In this document: piece after piece, positions 46,901 to 58,498 of the stretch | Layout: each line of letters begins with the position of its first letter | Position numbering within the stretch: position 1 is the stretch's first letter | Origin: Mariannaea sp. PMI_226 | Taxonomy: Eukaryota; Ascomycota; Sordariomycetes; Hypocreales; Nectriaceae | Assembly: GCA_024336345.1 (NCBI GenBank) | Contig: JANFOG010000002.1 | Coordinates: forward strand, 3,038,001-3,102,000 | Direction: 5' to 3' | DNA: 64,000 bases | The notes under the pieces: model-generated | Databases searched by the model: none | The model's input: only the letters and a program-made list of their open reading frames with translations | What the model was told of the DNA's origin: nothing | Position numbers and translations under genes: made by a program

Positions 46901-48889
46901 GCCGGGCAACGTCCGTTGCTGAGCAGACATCTTTTTTCCAATCAGTGAGCAGAGGAGGCCAGTAATCACATTATCCTATTGGCCCCTTCTGGCGAATCAC
47001 AACAATCCTTGATTTTTTTCTTTCTTTTTTTGCATATTTTCTTCTTTCCTTGTCCCTTCTTCCCTCTGGCTCAATCCATGTCCCAGGCCATCCTGCAGAT
47101 GCGTACCCCGCCGTCTGGACACAGTCGTAGCATGGATGGCACACTGACTGACGGGCAGGGCATTCTTCTGTACTATGGATCCTCTGGTCTTCCTGCAGCG
47201 AACGATGATCATCCTATAGTGGTCCGGCGAGTTGGGACCCCGGTGAACGCGTGTCTCCCTTGTTGACGTTGCCGTCCTTTAATATGGGCATCCGTCTCCT
47301 TCAACCTGTATGTACGTAGTATTTGGCCTGTCGGTGTGCGGCACGGAGCCGTGCTTGGTAGCCCATAACCTTTGGCTTGCAATCCTTCCTCGTTCTCGTA
47401 CTAGAGGATGTACTGGTAGGCATGAGCTTCGTGCTGTTATCCAGGTACTTGCATCAGACCCAGGCTAACCCAGTCTCTTTCACCTGCATTTATTCCTTCG
47501 AGCTCTTCGAAACGCCTGTACCAAGCTGATTGTCATCAATTCTCAGCTCATTCGACAACACCGAAGCGGAGAAGCTGAGAGGGAGACATTCCTGGTCACC
47601 CAGGCTGCCAAGCTCGGGAGGCCCCGATACATTTTCTGAACAGATCCTGCTTTGATTCACATGTAAAATATTGCTTATTGTTTGGTCATCTTGTTATAGT
47701 GATATCCCAGCAATGCTCTCTTGCTCTCTCTTTCATTCGTCTGGGCCAAGATTGGACTCCTTCCAGATGAATAATAACAACCCATATAAGGTGAACAACA
47801 ACGCAAATAAACAATGACACCAGATACTGACGTTGGAACTAACGGCCTCCTCCGCAGCCCTGCCTACCTAGTATGCGCTTGACTGTGCCTCCGTCAGCAC
47901 TCCGTTCACGCCGTTTCACATGGACCGCCACTCTCTTATACAGGGAGAAACATGCCTGGTGCATGTTATTGTAGCCACTTTCTCATCATTTTTCTCCCAT
48001 CAATGGCACATCCAGACAAATGAGCCAAGACCTGGTTCGACCATGAGCTTTGCCAACCCATGTCACACTTTGCTTTTACCGCCCCCAGACTCACCACGGG
48101 TACTACATAGTAAGTAGCTTAGACATGCATCCAAGGAGATGCTCTGAGAATAAGTACCACGCGGAGTACATGCAATGCATTATGTTTGAAGCGTAGTGTT
48201 CACATTGGACACCGTCACTACTCCCTCCTGTGCCAGCCCTCCGGGGGCTATCCAGATTTTCTTCGTTCTCCCTTTTGATACTCCCTCCTTCCCCCTTGGT
48301 TCCCGGTTGCTTGCTGGCATCATTGTGCTGTGGATGACATGGGAAACGTTCCTTGCAACTCTACATATCTGTGTGGTACGTAGCAACATTGTTATCATTA
48401 AGCTTGCTCCTTGTCATTGCTCTCAAGAGAGTACCCTCTTCAATCAATCGACATATTGGCTACAAGAGCTGAAGTATCGTACGGTCATCTACTTCAGTCA
48501 CGCAATCTCGTTGGTCACCACAATATCAAACCGAAGACCGCTTTCGTACTTGCCCATTATCGGCCATTCATCCATTACATGCACCTCCTTATCCGCCTAC
48601 CTTGCTCCCTGCCTGCATATGTCCACCCTCACAACATTGAGGCCCGATTTGCGAGCTGTACTATGAGTTGCCTAAGAGTACTACTCTGCACTCCGTACAT
48701 CTCCGGCCATATCCATGCTCCCGTACCAGGCTTAAATCCACTCCACATATTCCGTTTCCGTATTGCCGTAGGTGATACAGCAGATCCTTATACCTATGTC
48801 CCGTTTCTCTTCTGCTCGAGCATGCGCATTAAACTGCGAACTGATTCGTAGCATGGAGAATAACCATTACTTGCCAATAGCGTTCTTGA
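43917..48889. other. Long gene-poor region
   Basis: About 5 kb without a recognisable gene. It holds a GATGAAGATGAGGATGAG tract (45292-45335), a dense patch of AGGTAGGTA/TACCT words (45530-45660 and 45815-45855), a TATATATATAATA run near 46415-46425 and several ACTCCGTA/GCGGAGTA words (46130, 48165 and 48690). Open frames are short or low-complexity. A transposon relic is possible, but no transposase or terminal repeat was seen. Confidence 0.5.
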
Positions 48890-50144
48890 TTATTCTTTTG
48901 AGACTAGCACAGTACTCTCGCCCGTATCATGATGTTGGCCACTACTCATGACTTGAGACTCCTCTTGGTCCCTGTATGATGCATCTACGTCTTCAATCAC
49001 CTGCCGGCCCCTGAAGTTCGTCATGGCCGCTTCAGCCTTGGCTCTCAACCGGACAGAATACCAGTCCGGTAGTGCCCGGAGAGCGGCCAGGATCGTGCCG
49101 GTCCCCGGGATCACCACTTGCCCACTCCGCCCAGTCAGGACCTGCTTGACGACTGCCTCGGCGACCGACTCCGGTTCCAGCTGAGGCATCATGAAATCCG
49201 TCTTCTGGTCGTAGCCGTCAAACAGAGCCGTCCTAGTGTGGCCAGGGTGCACTGCAACTGTGCGGACCTTGGGAGCGTTGTAGCGAGTTGTCAACTCGGC
49301 TGTCAAGCCCTCATGGAAGGACAGGGCGGCGGCTTTCGAGGCGCCGTAGTCGACCATGTTGGGTATGCACAGCCATGCGGCATAGGACGAAACAGTGACA
49401 ACCATACCGTGATTGTTTGCAACCATGTTGGGAAGAAATGCTTTCGCCATCCAATATAATGCCAGTGAGTTGACATCAAAGGTAAACCGAATGTCACCTG
49501 GGGTGGATTCTAACACTGTCTTGCCTCGGGCAACCCCGGCGTTGTTAATGATGATGCTTGGATGCCCAACCTGGGCTCTAATATCCCGCGCAACCTCTTC
49601 CACTTTCTCCGGTGATCGAATGTCACACTTGAAGTAGTGTACCTTGGAAGCTATTACGACAAGAGAATCAGCATCAAGGCCGGGAAGGACGGTGTGCGGA
49701 GTAGTATTTCTCCGCGGTAAACCAAGGCAGGAGGGGGTTCGGTCACGTACAAACTGCAAAGGACATGGGTTGAACATCCAGCACTACCACAGTTACACCT
49801 TTTTCCTCCAGGAGCTTTACGATTCTCCCTCCGATGCCACCAGCGCCGCCTGTAACCAAGACAATCTCTTTGGACCAGTTATATTCATCGTCGACCCAGT
49901 TGTTGCGGACCTTGTCCGAGACCCAGTCACTCAACCATCGGGCGACAGAAAACCAGAAGAGCGTCTTGAGTCGCGTGGAAACTAAAGGGTGCAGGATAGA
50001 GAAGTCCTGGCCTTTCTTAGTGAGCCGGGAAAGAAGCACGAGAGGCAGCAGGAACGCTGGGTTGAGGGCAGTTTGACGTGCAAGTCGGACGAGGACATCG
50101 GCGCAGAAGCCCTCTCGGGGAATGAGGCCTTGATATACGGGCAT
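48890..50144 (-). CDS. Short-chain dehydrogenase/reductase (SDR16C/DHRS-like)
   Basis: NAD(P)-dependent oxidoreductase, probably acting on a retinol-, fatty-acid- or sterol-like substrate at a membrane. Exons complement 50144-49751 and 49650-48890; intron 49651-49750; 384 aa. The N-terminal 90 residues are partly hydrophobic (ALNPAFLLPLVLLSRL, LKTLFWFSVARWLSDW), fitting membrane or lipid-droplet attachment. The Rossmann motif is VLVTGGAGGIGGRIV, followed by NNAGVARG, and the catalytic Ser and YxxxK lie in VTVSSYAAWLCIPNMVDYGASKAA. The C-terminal tail is polar and of low conservation. The nearest known group is SDR16C (retinol dehydrogenase 10-like); the fungal substrate is unknown. Confidence 0.92.
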
Positions 50145-50993
50145 GGTATTGAGATACTCAGCGGTCGTCCTAATCTTTAATCCGCGTCAAATAGGGGGAT
50201 TTCATGTAAGTAATTCAGCAAACAAAGATGCTAGGTGCACCAAGAGGCTGTGGTATCACTTGCGAAATCGTATCGTCATGGACGTCACAGCAATGAAACA
50301 ATGAGATTGCGGGGAAGCTTATATTATTGAGGGAGGAACAGTAAAGAAGAAACAGCCGCCCTTTGATCCTGCAGCTGGGAATCGTTACTTCATGTGCTTT
50401 CCTTCGACCGTTGCCATGAGACATACCGAGGTCTGGGGGGGGAAGGAAGCCAACTTTCTCTCCCACTCTCACACGCTCTCCATTTGCCGGGGGAGCCTTT
50501 CACTTCCTATCTCGTCAAAAAGTGCGGGGGAGAACCACCCTAGAGGCTTCATAATGGGAAAGGTCATCCCCAGCATCAACACTGTTGCGCTTCATGGCTG
50601 CCCTCCTCTCTGCTTTATTTGGTTCTTCTTGGCCGACTCGTCCCCGCACTTGGTGTTCATGTCCGGCTTGAGGCCGCGATGTGGTGACCTGCATGGGTTA
50701 GCGGCGGCCGTTATCCTAGCTGCCCGTGTGGATTCGGCTATTTTGGGGTGAAACTGAAAAGTACCTTGGATTATTTGACGGACGACGAGAGTTTTGGTGC
50801 CTGAGTTGAATGTCAAGAATTCAAACCTTGTGACATTGTATTCCCATCTGCAGGTCTGCAGAGTCATGCTGGATATGTTGGCAATGCGTTCTAAATATTT
50901 ACAAGGAAGCTAATCTGTATAATACAAACAATTGAGGCAAAACCACCTCAGTAATAGAAAGGGGGGATAAATAAAAAAAATAAAAGCCGGCTT
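50145..50993. other. Intergenic region
   Basis: About 850 bases between two minus-strand genes: promoter of the short-chain dehydrogenase and 3' side of the GPI-type gene. No recognisable gene or repeat. Confidence 0.55.
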
Positions 50994-51910
50994 CTAAAAA
51001 GAAGCAAGGACCAATGTTAATCCAATCAATCCCAATGTATAGCTACCAGAACTGCTCCATTTCGCGCTGGGAGCTCCAGACTTATCATCTGATTCAACTT
51101 TTGTCGCATCACCAGGCGCAAAGAGCACGCCTATTTCATTTGCAGACTCCGCATCAATCTTGTCATATGACAGCAATTCATTTGACAGGGAGTCACACGA
51201 AGACCGATTCTGATTCTTCTCAATGCTGTTCGTCACAGAAATGGGCAAGTCAAAGATGGTGTAGTGATCTTCTCCATTGAGTCGGAAGTTCTGTCGAATC
51301 GATATCTATATAAGAGAAGGTCAGGGGTTAGGGATATTTGTCCAGCCTCATTTCATTACTTGCGAAATGCCAAAGGATAAGGATTTGGAGGGGTGTTTTC
51401 TTACATTGTATCTTCCCCTGTCGCTATCGCCCTTTTTAGGCGTGCCATCACCAACCAGGCAGTCTGGCCACACCCAGTTGATGTGCTTTACCGTACTGCC
51501 TGGCTCGAGGGCCATAATTTCACCCAGACTGGCATTTCTAGACGTCTCAGTCCCGTTGGAGATAGTAAAATTGCGTCCCGTGTCATAGCTGTAGAGAAAC
51601 ATGGTGATATTGAAGATCTGGCTTGGGTCGTCACCGCCGCCGTACGGAGGCAATGGCAGTTTGCCATTAGCAGTTACATCAATCGCAACTTGGAGTGTTT
51701 CTCGAGGCCGGTCAGTCATGTTATGTCATAGTGGCGGCGGTGGCGTGGAAGTCTAGTTGACTTACCCCCTCCAAGAGGAGTGTTTGGTTGAGGCGAGTCT
51801 ACAACGACGAAACCCGGAGTGAAGATTTGGCCATTGGAGATTGTGAAGTTGGCGGCGAGCGTCCGTTGAGCTAGCAGCAGTGCTGCTGTCAAGCTCCGTA
51901 ACGACATCAT
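50994..51910 (-). CDS. Secreted GPI-type protein of unknown function
   Basis: Exons complement 51910-51766, 51700-51405 and 51305-50994; 250 aa. A signal peptide (MMSLRSLTAALLLAQRTLA) is followed by a beta-rich domain with several N-glycosylation sites (NFTISNG twice, NITMF, NASLG). Conserved-looking stretches are PGSTVKHINWVWPDCLVGDG, NISIRQNFRLNGEDHYTIFD and LPISVTNSIEKN. A polar linker precedes a C-terminal hydrophobic tail (YTLGLIGLTLVLASF), typical of a GPI-anchor signal. I recall similar uncharacterised proteins in Sordariomycetes but no named family. The intron ends at 51405/51306 (GTAAGA...TATATAG) and 51766/51701 join in frame. Confidence 0.78.
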
Positions 51911-53488
51911 GGCGGTTCTGCAGAATCCCACGAGATGGTCAAGCGGAGAAAATCTTGCCAACGACACTTGGAAAGAAAGTGCTGCATCATCGTTTCGTTG
52001 TTCTACGAAATATCCAAGTGAAACCGGAATTCGATGGCATTTGCCCGAAACCAGTTGTGGTGGCCTCACCCCTGAACGGGGGAAATTCTGGGACAGTGGG
52101 TGCAGCCGAGATGAGACGGATGTTCGGGCAGGTTGGCCGTGAGCTTTAAAGCCTGGCTTGCTACTCACTTCATAATAAGTTACAAATGAGAGGAGGTTTG
52201 CTATCTAGGAGCTTTTTATTCCGCATTGTACTTGTTATGAGCATGCGAACAAATGACCACTGTAATAACGAAGCAGAGTCTGACCCTCATCAGGGTGGGT
52301 GGAGGTATGGCGTAGAAGCTTGCCAATGATTCAACGTGCTACTATGCAATAAATCGATTCAAGGTGAGAGCTGTACATAGTATCCTTGACTAAACGGGTC
52401 ACTGAGCGCAGGGATCTGATGGCGATTTGGTACCATCTCCGGGCACAAGCTGCTTCGTGCGAACAGGTGGTTTACATTCCGGCTGAACGCACGCAGGGTC
52501 TTGGCGGCCGGACCTGGGGTCCTTGGGACGGCCTTCATGTCAATTGATAAGCTGTCAATAGTGTGGTATTCGTTGTGGGCTAGAATTTTTTTTTTCCCTT
52601 TCCTTTTCTTTTGTTTTTGAGATCCCATCGATCGGTTGTGGCGGCGGCGGGAGACTCCACTCACTTCAATGAGCTGTTTGACGTCTCGGCGGAGGTGGAA
52701 GTCCAGAAGCAGTGGAGCCAATTGTGCATGGAACAGAAGTCTGGAGGACCAAGCAGTTACAGTACCTTCGGTAAGCAGCTAATGCCGTGCAATGATAGAA
52801 CCGCAGACCGAGGGGCAGGAGACGGGTTGATCCTAGACTACATATTACCTTAGTGCCAGCTGGCGGTTAGTTCAAGGTTGATGGGTGGCGGATGGAAGCT
52901 CGAGAAGCTCCAATGTTGGACCAACCAGGCCACCTTTTGATAATTTACGGCGCCCTCCGACAGCCGCACACCCACTAATTACATACCTAGTATAACGCTT
53001 CTAGCCTCAGTTAGCCAGGCGGGACTCCTTCTGACTGCGTAGTACATACAGGGCAAGGAACTCCCCGGGACATCATTCTTGTCCGGCCGTCCATCCATCA
53101 GAACATCGCCTTTTCCTCCCCAAACACCTACTGTGTACGTAATGATGCAGTAATTACTACCCTGTGGCAGACTACCTAACTCCGTACCGTAATTACTACG
53201 TAGAAAGAATCCGAGTGCTTCCATAGCCCAGTGGTTTTGGCCTATTCTAACGTTACTTGCCCACTTTGGTTGGAGCACCAGCTCTGTTCATCCCATCACG
53301 GACCAACACCGGTCCGAACTCCCACCAAGTCCGTAAGAGGCGAGGGCCCGTTTTGCAGGGTCGGTCCTCGTCTACCAACTTGAATTGACAGCCCTCTGAC
53401 CACGCGATATTCCACACCAAGCTGGCCAATCCCTCTGCAATCCTGCCAATCTGGAACATCGGTTATATTATTTCCCTCAAATACAGGC
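51911..53488. other. Divergent intergenic region
   Basis: 1.6 kb between the GPI-type gene (minus) and the pseudouridine gene (plus). The frame of the GPI-type gene stays open upstream to about 52168, but no ATG there gives a signal peptide. TACCGTAATTACTACGTAG-type near-palindromes lie at about 53140-53200. No other gene was seen. Confidence 0.55.
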
Positions 53489-56104
53489 ATGATGCCGTCG
53501 CCACAGCTATCGAGCCTCGTGGCCCGGCGAGGGTCTAGCCTCTTCCATTCTTCCCGCCTCGTGATACCGTCTCAGCGGCGGCTCTTAACAGCACCTGCTT
53601 CAGCCTCTCTGGCCGGCCTTCAGAGCCTTCTCAGGGTCTCAGATGAAGTGTCTCACGCTGTAGCTTTTAATAAGCCCGTAGTGGCGCTGGAGTCTACCAT
53701 CTACACACATGGTGCTCTGGGGATCGATCTGGCACGTGAGCACTCAGATCTTGTCCGTAATCATGGCGCTATTCCAGCTATCATTGCTATTGTCGATGGC
53801 ATTCCCAAAGTCGGTGTGTCAACAGACGAAATCGTCCGTATGATTGAGAGTGGAAATGCTGCCAAGGCATCCCGACGAGATATCGCGTACCTTGTTGGAA
53901 TGGTGAGTTGATGCTATTTCCAGTATCCAACAAACTCCCATTCTCATTCGAATCCGTTACTCCTCTCCTACCCTCTTTCACTCGTATTCGACTAGTCAAT
54001 AGATCCAATGACATAAAAGGCTAACTTTGGTCACTTCGATCGTAGGGCTTGGCGGGACGTAAGATGCATGGTGGCACTACCATCTCAGGTACTATGCTAC
54101 TGGCAAGACTAGCCGGTATTCGAGTCTTTGGCACTGGTGGCTTGGGTGGTGTTCACCGAGGGGGAGAAAACACCATGGACGTTTCAGCAGATCTTACAGA
54201 GTTAGGACGCACTCGTGTTGCCGTTATCAGCAGTGGATGTAAGGGATTCCTTGACATCCCGCGCACACTTGAATTTCTCGAGACCCAGGGAGCTTACGTT
54301 TCGACTTTTGCCGATGGAAGGAGCGGAAAGGTTGACTTTCCTGCATTTTGGGCACGCGATAGCGGCACCAAGAGCCCTTCCGTGGTCCAGAACGAAAAGG
54401 AGGCTGCCGCAATCATTCTGGCCCAAGAGCAGCTGGGCATTGAGTCTGGAATGTTGTTTGCGAACCCGATTTCCGAGGAGTTTGGAATCCCTGCCGCAGA
54501 GATGCAAGCTGCGATTGAGCAAGCCATCCAGGAAGCGGACGAGAAGGGCTTTACCGGGAGTGCCAACACTCCCTTCATCCTTGGCAGGCTAAAGGAGCTC
54601 ACTGGAGGAAAGGCAGTGACGGCAAACAAAGAACTCGTGACATCTAACCTCATTCGAGCCAGCAATGTCGCGGTCGAGTTGTCAAAATTGCTGTCATCCA
54701 GTTCCGAGCCGGCCTCGATATCGTAAGTGCGACGGTGTTAGGCGATTGGGGGGGTAATCTAATGGTAGTCATAGAAATACACGTCCCGTTTCTTTCAATC
54801 CCCAACCGCCCAACCTATCCAAGGAGCAACCCGATGATACCCCCAAGACTATCAGTAAAGCTGATATCCTAGTTGCTGGGTCCGTAGCTATTGACTTAAG
54901 CTGTGATTATTCCGCACCCAAGTCTGGTAATATGTCGCCTGCAACTCAAACTTCGAACCCGGCATGCATTAGCCAGTCCATAGGAGGGGTTGGCCACAAT
55001 GTTGCTCTTGCTGCTCATTTGGTGAGCCAACAAGCCCGAGTTCGATTGTGTAGTATGATTGGAGACGATGTGTGAGTGTTGCCTAGATGGACAGCGAATT
55101 ACTCCGTACTAACTGAGAACTACAGAGCCGGTTCAACCGTCCTGAATGGCTTGAGGGCTGTTGGTCTAGACACGGCCTACATTCGACAACTCGGTCGGGA
55201 GTATCACACAGCTAACCGTACTGCCCAGTATGTTGCCGTTAACGATGCTAACAAGAACCTTGTCATCGCTATGGCAGATATGGGCATCTTTTCTAACCAT
55301 TCCTTCCCCGAGTATTGGAAGTCTGCTGTCACAGGGACTAAGCCTAAGTGGCTAGTGGTAGATGGTAACTGGAGTGAAAAGGACATCCGAGCCTGGATCA
55401 AAGCTGGCCAAGACCAATCATGCAAGGTTGCCTTTGAGCCAGTGTCGACAGCCAAGTCAATGAATCTGTTCTGCCCACAGAAGGGTCATTCGCCACTACG
55501 AGTTTTCCCACAACCAACAGTCAATATTGCCTCGCCCAACAGTTTTGAGCTGGCTGCTATGTATTCAGCCGCCCGAGAGAACGGCTATTTTGATTCTCCG
55601 GAGTGGTTTGACATCATTGATGCGTTTGATATCCGAGCTGGTGCCCGCGACCGATTTGTCAGGATCACGTCCGCAGAAATGACTGATTCTGGCGTGCCTG
55701 TACAGTCCATGCAACTACTGCCTTATATCCCTACCCTCGCTACGAAATTGGGACCTAATGGTGTTCTTCTGACTACCATTCTTGGACGCGATGATCCTCG
55801 ACTTAAAGACCGGGATTCTGATGAGTTTATCGTAAGCCGAGCAAGAAAGGACCACCCTACCGTCGGGGGGGTGTACATGCGACTGTTCCCTCCCGCGGAG
55901 AAGGTTGAAAATATAGTCTCGGTAAATGGAGTAGGAGACACTTTCTTTGGTGTCCTGATTTCTGGCCTGGCACAGGGCGGCAAGATTGAGAACTTGATCG
56001 ATGTGGCTCAGAAGGCTTCTGTTCTCACCCTGAAGTCTCATCAGGCTGTGAGCCCAGACTTGAATAGGCTTGAGGAGGAGCTCATCGCCGCTGTATCTCT
56101 GTAA
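53489..56104 (+). CDS. Fused pseudouridine-5'-phosphate glycosidase and PfkB pseudouridine kinase
   Basis: Two-step pseudouridine breakdown in one chain: the kinase phosphorylates pseudouridine and the glycosidase splits its C-C bond to uracil and ribose 5-phosphate. Exons 53489-53902, 54046-54722, 54775-55071 and 55126-56104; 788 aa. The glycosidase half (about 45-360) has VVALESTIYTHG, GRKMHGGTTISGTM, FGTGGLGGVHRG and the lysine region SSGCKGFLDIPRTLE. After a linker, the kinase half (about 390-788) starts ADILVAGSVAIDLS, with IGGVGHNVALAAHL and the PfkB catalytic motif VNGVGDTFFG. The N-terminal 40 residues are basic and Ser-rich (SQRRLLTAPASAS), suggesting mitochondrial import. In Escherichia coli the two activities are separate proteins (PsuG, PsuK). 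Confidence 0.93.
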
Positions 56105-56418
56105 CACCACGTGTAAAATCGATTAGGTTTGGAAACATAAATTGAAATGAGATACCCCCAATTCTATCACCTCTGGCATGTTTGATGTTTGGATTGGAAG
56201 GTTGCATTCCAGGGTTAGGGTTATGAAGCCTTCTCAGTTCTATGGCCCATGATTGGCCGCAACCCCACCACTCCACTTCTAACAAGGGCCTATCGCAATC
56301 GTTCACTCATGCAAGGCTGAGCCGACCCTCTGAAAAAAAATAAAATCATATCCATGTAGGTTGCCAATTTCACCCAAATCTCCAGACTTTTGGTCGCTGT
56401 AACAAAAAACGAGCTACA
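56105..56418. other. Intergenic region with minimal ATG-TAG element
   Basis: 314 bases between two plus-strand genes. A start-stop element (ATG followed directly by TAG, 56354-56359) lies 60 bases before the UTP18 ATG and would be inside its leader if the transcript begins upstream. No gene. Confidence 0.55.
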
Positions 56419-58170
56419 ATGGCGCCGCCACAAGACGAAGACATGTCGAGCTCATCATCATCGGAATATGAGTTTTCCGATGCCGAGTCGGAGGACGTCA
56501 AGCCCAAACAAAAGGCGTCCATTGCCATGTACGACAAGGACTCAGATGAAGAAGAGCTTGAGCGACTGGTTCTGGGCAGCAAGGCGAGCTTTCGCGCCAA
56601 CTTGTTCAAAGACAATGGATTGTTCGATTCGAGCCGAGAAGCCGACGGCAAGGAGCTTGACTTCATCGAGAAGGAGACGGCTGGGCTCGAAGATGTCGAC
56701 GATGCAGACCTCTTCATGTTCGACACTGGCATAGCTGCCGGCGCCCCTGCCCAACTCGACAAGTCCATCAAGACTGCCGATCCAAATGCTCCCGTATGGG
56801 AGGACAGCGACGACGAGAGGCTCGCAATCTCCCTCAGCAGCGCGAACAGGCTACGAAAACTACGGATAACAGAGGATGAGGACGTGGTCAGCGGCGCAGA
56901 GTACAGCAGAAGGCTACGGAAGCAATATCTCCAGCTGAACCCGCTTCCCACGTGGGCGCGTGAGGCTGAGGATCGTCCCAGCAAGAGAAGACGGCGCTCT
57001 TCAGCAGCCACTGACTCTTCGGACGACGACGGCAACGACTCTGACTCTGAAATCTCCGCGCAGCCCCTCGAGAAGCTCCTGCGCGACGTCAACCGGTTGG
57101 CCGGCGCCGGAACTAAGAAACGACGACTCCGACCTGAGGTTATTGACATTCAGCGAACGAGAGAGATCCCCGACAAGCACCAGGCACCCGTGGCCAGTTT
57201 ATCCTTCCATCCAGAATACCCTGTGCTCCTCTCCGCAAGCACTGCGTCGATTCTCTACCTCCACCACATTGCGCCTGATGCGCACCCTACACCTAACCCT
57301 CAATTGACGTCAGTTCAAGCCAAGCAGGTCGACGTTCGAAGAGCTGAATTCCTATACCCCCAGGGTGATAAGATTTTCTTTGCCGGGCGTAGGAGATTCT
57401 TTCACAACTGGGATCTTCAGTCAGGAACGGTACAGAAGACATCGCAGATTCTAGGCCACCGCCTAGAGCACAAGAGCATGGAGCGATTCAGACTCAGTCC
57501 CTGCGGAAGATACATGGGTATTGTGGCTTCTACGAAGAAGGGTGGCGGTATCATCAACGTTTTGAGCACAACTTCAATGCAGTGGATCGCGGCGGCCAGG
57601 CTGTCAAGCAACAATGGCATTGCAGATTTTGCTTGGTGGAGTACGGGAGACGGCATCACGATTCTGGGCAGCGATGGCCAAGTCGGAGAGTACAGCATGC
57701 AAAGTCGATCGTTTGTGGGAATATGGAGAGATGAGGGCTGTGTCGGCGGTGTTGTTCTGGCTCTCGGTGGCCACCAAGGCCCCAGCGCCTTGGGTGACGA
57801 CCGTTGGGTTGCTATCGGTTCTACCAGCGGTATCACAAACATCTATGACCGGAATAGTCTCCTCGAGCCCAAGAAGGACGAGATCTTGATCAAGGAGCGA
57901 CCCACGCCGACACGTGTCTTTGAACAGCTTGTCACAGCCATCACCCATATCACCTTTTCCCCCGACGGCCAACTGATGGCCTTTGGCAGCATGCACAAAA
58001 AGGACGCACTGCGACTGGTGCACTTGCCCAGTTGCACCCTCTACCGTAACTGGCCGACGGAGCAGACACCGCTGGGAAGGATTTCGGCTGTTGCGTTTGG
58101 ACGGCAGAGCGACCTCCTAGCCGTTGGTAACGACGTGGGCAAGATTCGGTTGTGGGAGATTAGGAGCTAG
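56419..58170 (+). CDS. UTP18: U3 snoRNP-associated WD40 protein Utp18
   Basis: Component of the UTP-B subcomplex of the small-subunit processome in the nucleolus, needed for 18S rRNA maturation. Intronless, 583 aa. The N-terminal third is acidic and disordered (SSSSSSEYEFSDAESED, KDSDEEELERLVLGSK), with the Utp18 landmarks NLFKDNGLF, PVWEDSDDERLAISLS and RLRKLRITEDEDVVSGAEYSRRLR. The WD40 propeller runs from about residue 250 to the end, with HQAPVASLSFHPEYPVLLSAS, KSMERFRLSPCGRYMGIV and ITHITFSPDGQLMAFGSM. The end VGNDVGKIRLWEIRS closes the last blade. In yeast an N-terminal arch-interaction motif recruits the exosome helicase Mtr4; I did not locate it with certainty. Confidence 0.93.
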   Translation: MAPPQDEDMSSSSSSEYEFSDAESEDVKPKQKASIAMYDKDSDEEELERLVLGSKASFRANLFKDNGLFDSSREADGKELDFIEKETAGLEDVDDADLFMFDTGIAAGAPAQLDKSIKTADPNAPVWEDSDDERLAISLSSANRLRKLRITEDEDVVSGAEYSRRLRKQYLQLNPLPTWAREAEDRPSKRRRRSSAATDSSDDDGNDSDSEISAQPLEKLLRDVNRLAGAGTKKRRLRPEVIDIQRTREIPDKHQAPVASLSFHPEYPVLLSASTASILYLHHIAPDAHPTPNPQLTSVQAKQVDVRRAEFLYPQGDKIFFAGRRRFFHNWDLQSGTVQKTSQILGHRLEHKSMERFRLSPCGRYMGIVASTKKGGGIINVLSTTSMQWIAAARLSSNNGIADFAWWSTGDGITILGSDGQVGEYSMQSRSFVGIWRDEGCVGGVVLALGGHQGPSALGDDRWVAIGSTSGITNIYDRNSLLEPKKDEILIKERPTPTRVFEQLVTAITHITFSPDGQLMAFGSMHKKDALRLVHLPSCTLYRNWPTEQTPLGRISAVAFGRQSDLLAVGNDVGKIRLWEIRS

Positions 58171-58498
58171 GCAGGTTTTCAAATACACATTGATGAAAAG
58201 AAGAGACATAAGGAAAAAAGAGAACGGCACATGAGCTTGCATAAAAGCAATAGACTTTCTTTCTAATAAATGCATGCTCGGAGACAAGGTAGTCAAGGGC
58301 ATTACTTCCAAATACTTTGTCTGAAGCATTACGACATCTCGTGATATCACCATGGGTTGCCACATCAAACCGTTGTATTTCCCTCCAGCAATGTAATTCA
58401 AGTATATATGGTCTTTGCCTTTCCTTGCTTGAATGACCGTTTCCCCACGAGATTCAGACAAGAGACATTAAATGAACCACCTTTCGCAGCATGAGAAG
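58171..58498. other. Convergent intergenic region
   Basis: 328 bases between the UTP18 stop and the stop of the minus-strand NLR-like gene. Probable 3' untranslated sequences of both; nothing else seen. Confidence 0.55.

Noticed and set aside
41742..50144. Secondary-metabolite cluster made of the flavin monooxygenase and short-chain dehydrogenase
   Set aside because: The two genes are 5 kb apart with no backbone synthase, transporter or regulator between or beside them.
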